Notes under the pieces: model-generated
Told to the model about the DNA's origin: nothing
Seen by the model: only the letters and a program-made list of their open reading frames with translations
Databases searched by the model: none
In this document: piece after piece, positions 32,811 to 44,119 of the stretch
Numbering within the stretch: position 1 is the stretch's first letter
Layout of the letters: every line of letters starts with the position of its first letter
Program-made: the position numbers and the translations under genes
From: Golubevia sp. BC0850
Lineage: Eukaryota; Basidiomycota; Exobasidiomycetes; Golubeviales; Golubeviaceae
Assembly (NCBI GenBank): GCA_012976225.1
Contig: JAAVVG010000001.1
Location: forward strand, 1,798,001-1,862,000
Direction: 5' to 3'
DNA: 64,000 nt

Positions 32811-35800
32811 TTAAAAGAAGACTACATTGGTCTCTAAATTCCAACCGATCTCTTCTAAAGCTGATGAAACAGCCTTTTCCATTTGAGGGGGACCACAAAT
32901 CAGACAAAGAGTTTCCGAATCTTCCTTCGTCGGTGCCATTGGAAGATGAGTTTCCAAAAGTTGTCTACTGACTCTTCCTTTCCCCATGGCCCAATCAGGT
33001 TGAGTTTCTCCACTCAACGTATGCCAAAGCTTGACTCTGCCGTTGGATTTCTCTACCAGATCGTCGATATGAGCTCTAGCCAAGATGTCGGCTTCAGAAC
33101 GATTGGCGTTGACCATCCAGATTGCCGTCTCACCGGAATGAGGATCCTCGATGAGACCTTTGAGAGTTGACCAGATTGGGGTGATTCCAGAACCTCCACA
33201 GACCATTCCGATTCTTCTGACCTTTCGAACCTTGTGTTTCCATTCGAAGTTGGAAGAACCGAGGTAGCTGAAATGACCGAGAGGGCCTTTCATCTCGATT
33301 GAAGCAGAACCTACTTCTAATGAATCGAGATAGCTGGTCATGACTCCTCCCTGAGGAAAATCAGAACAAGATTTGTAGACCTTGATCTGATGAAGAAGGG
33401 AGAGAAAAGATGGCGACGCGTCAGAGGATGTCAGAGTCCAACCCGAAAAGTACAAGAAGAGAACTCACTAGAATGTCGACGTAGCCTTTGAGCTCATTCC
33501 CAGAGAATGGAGTGTAAGCACGTTGAACGAAATTTCCATCTTGGTTCTTAAATCTCAAATAAACATGGTGACCGATTGGCATTCCAAGATTTTGAACTTC
33601 CGTCTCCAGAGCGAATCTAAAGATCCTAGAATCGGGAGAGATTTCCGTCTTCTTGAACAACTTGGAATGCTTCCACTTCTTTGGTTCTAAGAAGCTCTCA
33701 GAGGGATCTGTAGGTGTTTCCATTTCTTTCACAGGAGGTAGAGCTCCTTCTTCCAATTGTCCAACGTGGAATTCGGCTAGCTGCTTCTTTCCGTCTACAG
33801 AATGAATAGCCAAGAAGTCTTCAGAAGCATCTTCACCAGCTACTAGAGTGATACTCTCCGAGCCTCCAGGATGATCTGCCATGAAGCTGGTTCCGTCGTA
33901 GACTTGCCCATTGACGACGAACCAAGGTGTGGTTTCGTTCGAGTGCTCTTCGAGTTGTTGACGAGTGATGATGTTCTTGAGCTTTTCTGGATTCTGCATC
34001 AAGGCGTTGACGTCTAGCTTCTCCTTCTTGACAGTTAGCTGATGATCTGTTTCAGATTGAGAAGCATCGACTTTGAACTTTGGATAGCGAGGGTTTAGAC
34101 CTTGCCCGTTGAACCTCTCCATCCATCCTCCGGCTGCTGTTCCTGCTAGAGTTGGATGTTCAAAGCGAAGAACTTGAGCGTCTTGATGAATCGCCACTCT
34201 GAACCACCTGACAAGAATTGGAAGTAGATGGGAGGGTTTCAAGGTTAGCAGAAGCAACAGGGGCGATCGAATCCTGGCCCAAGAGAAGTGACTCTTCTCA
34301 CTCACCAATTGTTCATCATCGACATGGCATTCCAGTACATGTCTCTCGGCATGGAAGCTAGTCCTTCATCGGTAGCTCGAACTGCGATGGAAGCAGAGTC
34401 TTTGAGTGTCGAAGGATCGACTTTGAGCTCGAAGAAGCTCCAAGCGAAAGACATTTCTGTCTCTGATAGGTCTAGGGTTCCGAAGAATGGATGATTCGTG
34501 ATAGGATTGATTCTGTACTTGTCTTCCGGACTTTCGATTTCAGCAAGTTCCCAGCTCTCTCCATCATCCAAAGTGATCTCGACTCGGCTGATACGTTTGC
34601 CACCTCCAGTGTAAGCATAGCCTTGAATCTTGAAGGGCTCTGAAGACTCTAGATCCAGGATGGTGTTGTGATCTGGAACTGTGATAGCGGCGTTGCAGTT
34701 CAAGTCGTTGATAACGTATTTTTCGTCGTACCACCAATGCTCTTCTTGCCTAGCTTGATCGGCTGTAACCTGAGTTGGAAGGACTTTGTTGTCTTTGTGA
34801 TGAAGGAAACTAAGAATAGAGGAAGAACGAGAATGAGAAAAGAGGAGCAGAGGGTTAGAGGGCTCTCAAGAATTTAATAAATTGAATCTCGTCGCCAACT
34901 AGTCTATTCATCCGATTCTAAACTTACTGCTGAGACTCTCTATCTGAGACCTCTATCCTATTCATCCATTTCACCATTCTACCTCCAATTTGTCCAGGAA
35001 CTACCAATCTCAAAGGATAGCCATGATCAGGTGAGAGTTCTTCGCCATTCATTCCCCAAGCCACCATCATTCCCTTACTCTTGTCTTGACACCACTTCAG
35101 CCTTTGAGAAGTTCCGTATTTTCCTTTCGGAAGCTCATCTATTCCTTCAAAGATGACATGTTTGGCTTTTCCAGGAGAGTCTCTGTTGAACGGGAAGGCT
35201 CCCTTGGGATTGATTGGACGGCAGAAATCCAACAGATCCGCCAGCCAAACCCCGGTGAAGAGCCCAGTAGAAACTCCTGCGGCTCCCCAGTTGAATCCTA
35301 ATCCTGAATTTGTGGAGGAAAAAGTGGAGAAAAGAAAGGATTAGAGGTTTCGGAGAGGAAGGTTGTTCCTTCGGAGGAAAGAAGAAAACGAATCACGAAC
35401 CCTTCGAAACCATGTTTTGCTCTTTCCTCCGATTTCCAGCGCAGACCAGAGTGATTGGAAGAGTGAAGGTTTCAAACTTGTCTTTGAGGTCTTGGATCGA
35501 GAAGGAGGCCTCTCTTTCGACTAGTCCGTGGATTCTCAATTTCCAGTCAGTAGCCTGTTGACTTGTGACAGTTGGAACAGCTCCATGATTTCGAACGTAG
35601 AAGAGTGAAGAAGGGGTTAGAAATCCAGCTTTCCAAAGATCTGCTAGCTTGGCTTCGCAATTGTATGGATGTTTGCCCGTCAAACGAACCCTGGGAGAGA
35701 AAAGGAGGGGAGAAAAGGAGAAGAGGAGAGCACGAGTTAGATTTTGAACCTCCCCATCTCCGGTTCGACGCTGGATTCGAAAAAAGAGACGCAGAAAGCT

Positions 35801-36064
35801 ATGAAGTAATACTCACATCTTGGCTGATCTGGGAACTGCAAAGTCTGGAGTTCCGGCGTCCAGAGCGAGAGGTTGAATTCCTTCGTCTTTGGGTAAAGGA
35901 GGCAACGGATCTTTTCCATCTTCACTAGAAGAGTCTCCTTCGGAAGAGGTGGGAGGAGTATGAGATCCATTTGAGTGTGGTGGATTGTAAGTAGAGGTAG
36001 AAAGAGGTTTGAGGACAGGCTCGAAGATTTGTTCGATGGGAGTCGTTGGGCTCGTTTCCGTCAT
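32811..36064 (-). CDS. niaD: Assimilatory NAD(P)H nitrate reductase
   Basis: Reduces nitrate to nitrite in the cytosol. Exons 36064-35817, 35690-35401, 35303-34928, 34809-34306, 34207-33469 and 33386-32811 give 910 residues. Order: acidic Ser/Pro-rich tail (1-75), Mo-molybdopterin domain with the Mo-ligand Cys in [13 protein letters not shown] (about 165) and [10 protein letters not shown], dimerisation domain, cytochrome b5 with heme His in ADHPGGSES (about 585) and FLAIHSVDG (about 608), FAD domain with RAYTPFSG (about 703), and NAD(P)H domain with VCGGSGITP and CGPPQME near the C-terminus. All cofactor motifs are intact. The donor of intron 2 is GTTCGT. Divergent from the nitrite reductase gene across a GATA-rich promoter, so nitrogen control is expected. 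Confidence 0.97.
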
Positions 36065-36405
36065 GTTCTCTGTTATTGAATTGTGTTAGTCGGGGTAGAA
36101 AAGAGAAGAGAGAAAGAGGAAAGGAAAGGAAGAAGGGGGTTGGGTGAGATTGGACGAGCCGAGCGGCGAACCACGTGGCTACATGAGATAAGTTATCTTA
36201 TCTTCTTATCTTCAGAGGGCCGACTCGGAGAAAGAAGGGAAGGGACTTTCAAGATCAATCAGTTGATGAAAGTGGATTTGAAATCAACTTCTCTTATCTA
36301 CAAATCTGTGGTGCTCTCCAGATCTTTCTTGTGTTCTCAGTCTTATACCTCTTTCTTCTCAACCCTCTCACTTCATCTTTCCCCCTCTAAACTTCAACCT
36401 CCATC
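36065..36405. promoter_or_regulatory. Bidirectional niaD-niiA promoter with GATA cluster
   Basis: Four GATA cores sit within 24 bp (GATAAG at 36,187; TTATC at 36,193; CTTATC at 36,197 and 36,205), the binding motif of AreA/NIT2-type nitrogen regulators, which act on closely spaced pairs. A palindromic E-box CCACGTGG is at 36,171-36,178, and CTCCGAGT on the minus strand (36,230-36,223) is one mismatch from the NirA motif CTCCGHGG. Function of the last two is inference. Confidence 0.75.
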
Positions 36406-39400
36406 ATGGCTCCAGTAGCAACAGAAGACATTCACATAATCTCAGACAATACAAACTACAGAAAGACTTGTCTGGTGGTAGGCTTAGGAATGGTGGGAAT
36501 TGCTTTCGTCGAGTGAGTACTCAGTCTTCCGGCCAATCTCTTAATATATCTACTAATTCGTCCTTTCTCCTTCCTCGACTTTTCCCAGAAAACTTCTCAA
36601 ATTTGATTTGGAAGGCGGAAGAGATGAGTGGAGAGTCATAGTGATTGGAGAAGAGCCACACATTGCGTGAGTGACAAGAAGATCAACTTGGACTCGAAGT
36701 CAAAATGGTGAACGATGTTGACCTTGTTTCTCTCTCCATCTTTCAGTTATAATCGAGTTGGTTTGACAACCTATTTTGACAAACGGGACGTCGAAGATCT
36801 CTACCTGAATCCTCTCAAGTGGTACCAATCACACGCTCCTGGAAAGCTCACTTATCACACTTCAGATCCAGTCATCTCAATCGATGCTGCAGCTCACTCT
36901 CTCACTACGAGCAAAGGTTTGAGATTCGAATACGACGTCTGTGTCTTAGCAACAGGATCAGATGCTGCCTTACCTCCCTACGTCAGTAGAGAAAGATTCA
37001 GCAAGACTACCGGAAACTTCGTCTACAGAAACATTTCAGATTTAGACTCAATGATAGCTTATGCTGAAGAAAGGCCTATCAAGAAGGCTGCTGTAGTTGG
37101 TGGAGGGCTCTTAGGATTGGAGGCAGCTCACGCTCTGCTTCAGCTAGAGACAGTAGACAAGGTTATCTTGGTGGAAAGAAACAAATGGGTTCTCTCCAGA
37201 CAGCTGGACGGAGAAGGAGGTAGAATGGTTTTGGATAAGGTCAGAGCTCTAGGAGTTGAGGTTCTATTAGAAGCTAAGGTCAGAGACATTCGTGTCGAGG
37301 AGGATTCGGAAGGAAACCAACGTTTCAATGGAGTTATGCTGCAAGGAGAGCCGGATCAACCATACGACTTGGATATGATTGTGAGTCAAGTATAGAAGTT
37401 AAGTCGTTCTGACCTCGTTTAGTATCTAATGTCTTTTCTACCTTCTCGTCTTCCTTTCTTTCTCGCAGGTCTACGCCGTTGGAATTACACCTCGTGATAA
37501 CCTAGCACATGTCTCAGGTCTCAAGACCGCTCCAAAAGGAGGATTCGAGATCGATCAACATCTTCTCACTTCTCAACCTGACGTCTATGCCATCGGTGAA
37601 GCAGCTTCATTCAACAACACGACCTTTGGAATCATAGCTCCTGGAGTCGAGATGGCGGACGTTCTTGCTTTCAATCTTACAGAAGCTCAAACCCATGCAA
37701 AGAGAAGCCTAACATCTTTCGACCTCTCTACCAAGCTCAAGCTGATGGGAGTTGACGTCGCTTCTTTCGGAGACTTTTTCGCCGACTCTGGAAAGTTGAC
37801 TCGTCCACTTCCTGGAAGTAAGAGACCTTCTAGGAAAGGAGCAGCTGCTGAAGAAGGAGCTCCTTTGGTCAAAGCTTTGACATATAGAGATCCTTTCTGT
37901 GAGTTGAACGTTTGGTTTCGACCTACACCTACACCTTCTCTTTCGCACTCTTTCTCCTTCTCTCATTTCGTTGCTGACGCTTCTCTTGTTTTCATCTTTT
38001 CCAACTTCCCTCCTTCTTTTTCCAAGCTGATGTCTACAAGAAGTATCTTTTCACTCCAGACGGAAAGTACTTAGTCGGAGGAATGATGGTAGGAGATTGC
38101 AAAGACTACGTCAAGCTGGTCTCGATGTGCAACAAAGGAAAGGAGTTGGAGAAGGCTCCTTCCGAACTGATCGTTGGCTCAAGTCAAGGAGAAGATGATG
38201 GAGGAGATCTCGACGACGATACAGTTATCTGTTCTTGCCACAACGTGAGCAAAGGAGCTGTCGTCAACGAAGTCAAAGCTCACGGCTGCAGAGCTTTAGG
38301 AGAAATCAAGAGCAAGACCAAGTGCGGGACGGGGTGCGGAGGATGTGTTCCACTGATGACTTCAATTTTCAACAAAGCCATGATAGAAGCAGGAGCCGAA
38401 GTCTCGAACGCTCTTTGTATCCACTTCAAGTACAGTCGACAAGAACTCTATACTCTCATCAAGTTCAGGAAACTTCAAGATTTCACTACGGTCATGAGAG
38501 AGGTCGGAATCAAACCAGATAGTTTAGGATGCGAAGTCTGCAAGCCTGCTATTGGATCTATCTTATCGTCTCTTTGGAATTCCTTCATCATGGCTCCTCA
38601 ACTTCGTCAGACTCAAGACACGAACGATCGCTACCTAGCCAACGTTCAGAGAGATGGAAGTTATTCTGTCGTACCTAGACTACCGGCAGGAGAGATCACT
38701 CCAGCTGGTTTGAAAGCAATCGGAGAAGTAGCTGAGAAGTTCGGTCTTCACTCGAAGATCACTGGAGGACAGAGAATCGATCTCTTCGGAGCTAACAAGC
38801 AGGATCTACCCTCTATCTGGCAGATGCTTGTTGAGGCTGGTTTCGAATCAGGACATGCTTATGGTGAGTGTTGAAGATCTAGAAGAGATGGGGTTCGAGG
38901 TGACGGATCTGTCGCAGCTTCCCTCTTCCAATCGTTCTGACACTATACACACGTCAAAACCGGAGACATTCATCTGGCAGCTTTCAAATTCTGACTCTCT
39001 TGCCTACTCTTTCTCCCATCTCCAGGGAAATCACTTCGTACCGTCAAGAGTTGTGTTGGAAACACTTGGTGTCGTTATGGATTAGCTGACAGTGTTGGCT
39101 TCGCTGTGGAATTGGAAACTCGGTACCGTGGGATCAGATCTCCTCACAAATTCAAGGGTGGAGTTAGTGGTTGGTGAGTATTTCCTCCAATTTGTTTTCC
39201 CTTTAAGTCAAGAATCATCTTCTCATCTTTCTTCGACTCCTTCTGACCTTCCCAGCGTTAGAGAATGTGCTGAAGCTCAAGGGAAAGACTTCGGGTTGAT
39301 TGCGACTACCAAAGGTGAGTTGAGCAAAAAGAGCCGTTGTTGCGCTGCCTCGTCTCTTTGGCCGTTCACCAGAAGGCTCTACGACCGGAACATCTGTTCT

Positions 39401-40834
39401 ATGACTGTCGAAGCTCATCTGAATCGATAGTTGATCATATTTTACTCTCTTTTCTCAGGTTGGAATGTATTCGTAGGAGGAAATGGTGGAGCTACTCCTC
39501 GTCACGCAGAGCTCATAGCCGAAGACGTCACTCGAAGACAAGCTGTCAAGATTCTAGACAGATACCTCATCTTCTACATCAGAACTGCTGACAAGCTTCA
39601 GAGAACTGCCAGGTGGCAAGAGAGCTATCCTGGAGGCTTGAAAGGAATAAAGGAAGTCATAATCGACGACAAGCTTGGAATTTGTGCGGAGCTCGAAAAG
39701 GAAATGGAGGTGCTAGTAGGTGAGTTACCAAAAGTAATGAGTCTCATAGTAGAACTCAGGTCGGAGGGAATTTATGGAAATGAGAAGGGGGGGGGGGCTG
39801 ACTTCGCTCGAAACTGCTTTCGACATCCCTTCCCTTGTTTTCCCTTTTGTCTGACTCCTCACAATTTTCTTCCTTCTTCTTCTTAATTCTATTTCTCTTT
39901 CCTTGATTCTCTCTGCTCTCTCCCTCTTACCTTCACTCTCCAGGAACTTTCCACTGCGAATGGACCAAAGTCGTCAAAGATCCTGAACAAAGATCTAGAT
40001 TCAGACAGTTCGTCAACACGGAAGAGACTCAAGATCAATCCGAGAAAGTTCTGGAACGTGGCCAACTAAGACCTGCCGATTGGTCAGAAAACGCGACTCC
40101 TCTCAAGTTCAGTCCCAAGCAGATCATCGCTTCTGCAACATGGGAATGGAGATCGATCTGTCGACTTTCGGATCTTGACCCTCAAGAGAACGCTCCAACT
40201 TCAGCAGTCGTCAAGTACGGCGATACTCAAATCGCTATTTGGAACATTCCTGGAAGAGGTTTGAGAGCCTCTCAACAAATGTGTCCTCATAGAAGAGCCT
40301 TCGTTCTCAGTGATGGATTGATCGGAGAAGACTCGAAAGGCAGAGATTACATCTCTTGTCCTTTACACAAGAGAAATTATGTTCTCTCTCCAAAGGAAGC
40401 TGACGAGCCTGGTTCATGTAACGATGCCGACTATCAGGTGAGCAAGAGTAGAGGTTCTTGTCGCCATCGAGACTTCCCGCTCACTGATCCTTCTCACTCA
40501 CTCTCCTCTCTTTTCCCCTTTTCTTCTCTCCTCTCAATCTTATGCTTCCCCTCTTACTCTTTAGATCATGACTTTCGAAGCCAAGAGCAACGAGAATGGA
40601 GACGTTCTCCTCAAGCTTCCCCCAAAAAACGCTTTGGATGCTGTGCTCGGAACGAGTAAATGGATGATTAGGAAAGCTCAGGAGGAGATGAACTTCCTAG
40701 CAGGAGGAGAAGAGCAGGGGCATGGAATCGAAATCGCTGGTCCTACTGCTGTTGTTGAAAACGAGGCTGCTGGGAAAGAACCTCCTGTTGGAAAGCAGAA
40801 GGTCGCTTGTGGCGAATCAAAGTTGGATTGGTAA
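36406..40834 (+). CDS. niiA: Assimilatory NAD(P)H nitrite reductase
   Basis: Six-electron reduction of nitrite to ammonium in the cytosol. Ten exons (36406-36512, 36589-36666, 36747-37380, 37469-37898, 38027-38863, 39026-39173, 39256-39314, 39459-39719, 39944-40437, 40565-40834) give 1,105 residues. Order: FAD/NAD(P)H domain with VVGLGMVGIAF and VVGGGLLGLEAAHAL; a BFD-like [2Fe-2S] unit with ICSCHN and CGTGCGGC; siroheme domain with cluster cysteines in SCVGNTWC (about 705 and 711) and GCVRECAEA (745 and 749); and a C-terminal Rieske-like domain with QQMCPHRRAF and SCPLHKRNY. The Rieske C-x-H/C-x2-H pairs are complete. The gene starts 341 bp from nitrate reductase. Confidence 0.97.
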
Positions 40835-41376
40835 AATAAAGTAGAATTATTTCTTCGTCACCGTGTTTTCTTTTCCTTTTGGTCACGTAGGCTTTTTTTT
40901 TCGACTTTTCAATCAAATAGACAAATAACTCAACGCCTCCCTCGCTCGCTACTCAGCTCGAACTCCTCCTATCAGCAGCCCGAAAGAAGAAGACCTTTCT
41001 GTAGACTCCGTTCTCACAAGATATGTGCACTGAGATGTCTACGATGGAATTGAACTTCTGGATCTAGATCCTGAGTGAACGAATCGGACTCAACGGAGAT
41101 CAAATTTCAAATGCGATACCTTATCTATAGGGGCCTCTCTTATCAGCATTCAAGCAACGATCCTGACACTCGCTCTCCAGCTTCGAGGCTGGCCGCCAAA
41201 TTAGATCTCTTAGATTAGAGAGCAGGTCCAACAGGCTCAAAGATAAGATAAAAGAGGAAGAGGGAGAGAACTTCCACGACTTCTTCTTCTTCACCATCCC
41301 TTCTCATTCTCCAATCTCCATCTCTACCTCAACCACCTTTCCGTTCGGCTCAAGACACAACCAAGCCTTTTTTACA
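40835..41376 (+). promoter_or_regulatory. Nitrate transporter upstream region with GATA sites
   Basis: Gap of 542 bp between niiA and the transporter. CTTATC at 41,120 and 41,139 and a tandem GATAAGATAAA at 41,242-41,252 are the same AreA/NIT2-type cores as in the niaD-niiA promoter, with the pair about 125 bp before the start codon. The rest is niiA 3' UTR and CT-rich leader. Confidence 0.65.
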
Positions 41377-43748
41377 ATGTCTCATTCTCAGTCCTCCGAA
41401 AAGGATCACATCTCTGAAGAGGAGCATGCTCCACCAGCTTTCGAGGCAGCCAACACCGGAGTTGTGACAACCGCAGAATATCAGGAGCCAGTCTACGAAC
41501 ACAAATTTCAATGGTCGGATCTTTGGAAACCAGCAATTGTCAATCCAATCAATGGAAAGTCCATGACCTTCAACATCTTGCGATTTTGGGACCCGTATGC
41601 CACTGCGTGTGAGTGCTCTCGTTCTACTGCTCCATCAAAGTCTACTCAAAGCAGCAAAGAGTTCGTTGGAATTCGAAAAGAAGAGCATCGATCATTTGGA
41701 GCAACAAAGTCTGACGTTTGATCCCTCTCTCTCTCTCTCTCTCTCTCTCTGTGCAAAGTCTGGTTCGCCACTCTCGGATTCTTCGTAGCGTTCTTCTCTT
41801 GGTTCGCTTTCGCTCCTCTAGTAACCGAAGCGGTCAAGGTAGACCTCAAGCTTACGACAGATCAGATTGTCAACTCCAACCTTGCTTCTCTAGGTGGAAC
41901 GGCAATCGTGAGAGTTTTCGCTGGCGCCGCTGTCGATCGATTTGGACCTAGGAAAGTCATGGCCACTCTTCTATGTCTGGGTGCCATTCCTTCGTGAGTA
42001 CCGAAGTTTCGTGACTCCGAATACGCCTCATTCTAACCTCATCGCCTCACCTCCTTTCAGTGCTCTGGTTCCAACTGTCACCAACATCGGTGGCCTGGAG
42101 ACTATTCGTTTCTTTATCTCGATTCTAGGTGGTACATTCGTACCAACTCAGTGGGTAATGTTTGAGCTCTATACAAAGTTCCCCCGAATGAATCTCCTCT
42201 CATTCCCTTGAAAGCTGACTGGCCATCTTTCTTCTCTCCATTCTCTTCCAGAGCCTGGACTACCACCTTCTTCGACAAGTCTATCGTTGGAACTGCCAAC
42301 GCTTTCTCAGGAGGTTGGGGAAATCTAGGAGGCGGAGTCACCCCTTCAGTAATGATTGGTCTCTACGAAAGACTCACAGGTTCAGCCGGACTCTCACCTC
42401 ATCTAGCTTGGAGAGTCTGCTTTCTGGTCCTCCCAGTTCCTCTTTTATTCCTCACTGCGTTAGCCATGATGCTCTTCGCAAAAGATCATCCAGCTGGAGC
42501 TTGGAAGAACAGGCATCAACTCCCTGGAACAGCGATCGAAGTTGCTAGAGGAGAAGACGTTCAACTCGATGCCGCTGAGATCAGAGAGCAGAGCAACAAC
42601 GAGAAAGCAACTTCAGTGGCCCCAATGAAAGGTGGAAGAGACTTTTCTGAAGTCAACACCGCAGGGTTGACTGCTATCGATACCGCAGTATCTGAACCTC
42701 TCACCGTCAAGTCCTTGACTGCTATCCTCACTGATCTCCGTGTTTGGATGGTTGCACTTTGTTACTTAGCGACCGTGAGCTTCTAGCCACCTTCTTTCGG
42801 ATCTCTGAAAACGAAACTGACGGTGCTCCCTTCTTCCCTTTCTTTCTCAGTTCGGACTGGAGACAGCTTTGGATGCTGCCTTGCCTCAACTCATCACAGC
42901 TCTCTTCGTTTCTCCAACTTTTACTGCTGTTGACGGAGCCTACGTGGCTTCTCTATATGGATGCTTGAACTTGTTCTTCCGTCCTATGGGAGGAATCATC
43001 GCAGATCTTCTCTACAAGAAGTTTGGACCTGGACTTGGACTCAGAGCCAAAGTCTACTACCTTCTGGTCTGTGCTTTCGCGCAAGGAATCACTCTGATCG
43101 GACTCGGCTTCTATATCAACAACAACCCTACAACAATCACTTTGGGAGGAGTCTGTGGCTTCATTGTTGCTATCGCTTTCTTCGGGTTCCAAGGTATGTT
43201 GACTGAAAAGCCAGGCGTCGCCACTTAAAGACTCTTTCCCGCTGACAGCTCCTTTCTCCCTTCTTCTGATTCTAACAATCTTCTATACCTTCTCCTGCGA
43301 TTGAAGCTAACGCTGGCGCCTATGCAGTCTATGGTCATCTTCGTCCAAGAAACATTGGGACTGTTGCTGGTGAGTCTGGAATTGTGATTGAAATAATCCT
43401 CCGGTCGAGACAAAACGATGACCCCCACCTAACTTTGACTAACCCTCCCACTCTTCTCGTGGCTTCCTCTACTTTTACTCCTCCCTCAGGTCTTGTCGGA
43501 GCTGGAGGAAACATCGGGGGATTGTTTTACACTTTGATGGCCAAGTATCACCCTGGAAGCAAAGTTCAAGGCAATCTTGGAACGAAGTTGTGAGTGTTCA
43601 GAAGAAGGCTCTGAGCAAGCTGGATTGGGTTTTCCTGACTCCTTTCTTCTTATTTCTTCTTTTTGCATTCGACAGCTGGATTATGGGTGTCTTCAATGCC
43701 GCGTTGATTCTTCCTTTCTACTTCATCTCGATGGGCGATGCAGTCTGA
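41377..43748 (+). CDS. nrtA: High-affinity nitrate transporter, NRT2/CrnA family
   Basis: Major-facilitator nitrate/nitrite importer of the plasma membrane. Eight exons (41377-41608, 41759-41993, 42061-42150, 42252-42774, 42851-43193, 43307-43369, 43490-43589, 43676-43748) give 552 residues. About 12 hydrophobic segments are visible. The two nitrate-signature regions read GGWGNLGGGVTPSVM and VGAGGNIGGLFYTLM, and the MFS loop motif is GAAVDRFGPRKVM. A long central cytosolic loop between segments 6 and 7 (from about KDHPAGAWKN to the PLTVKSLTAIL segment) is typical of fungal CrnA proteins. Last of the three clustered nitrate genes, in the same direction as nitrite reductase. Intron 1 contains a (CT)n run. 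Confidence 0.95.
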
Positions 43749-44119
43749 CATTTTCCTCATGGTTCTTCATTCCCCTTCCCCAATATAGATCAGGCTTAAT
43801 AGCCAGAAACAAAGTGTAAATTATTCCAAAGGTCCATCACCGCAGTCCTCGTTTTCGTCCAAGACTGATTCTTTAATAGACACCGACAACGACTCTTCTC
43901 CAGGGCCAACCATAATGTCACCATCCTACATAACGTTCTCAATTTCCCAAGTTTCAAAAACATCTCTTTCCAAATGAACCGGTTGCACAGAGTGGATTTT
44001 CAGATGAATCTCTTGAGCACTGCCTGCGCAGCACCTATTCTCTCTTCTTCCGCAACTTATCTATCCTTAAAGCCAAGGACCAGAGCCAGTAAAGATCGAA
44101 ATGGTACCGAAATCATAGA
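43749..44119. other. Intergenic region, transporter 3' end to ZZ-protein 5' end
   Basis: Contains the nitrate transporter 3' UTR and the promoter of the next gene. Short open frames only; no clear site. Confidence 0.5.

Noticed and set aside
35740-35790. tRNA-like GGTTCGA in nitrate reductase intron 1
   Set aside because: Lies in a short intron with no acceptor-stem pairing.
41728-41750. (CT)n run in nitrate transporter intron 1 as a repeat element of note
   Set aside because: It is a polypyrimidine tract close to the acceptor, as in several introns here.
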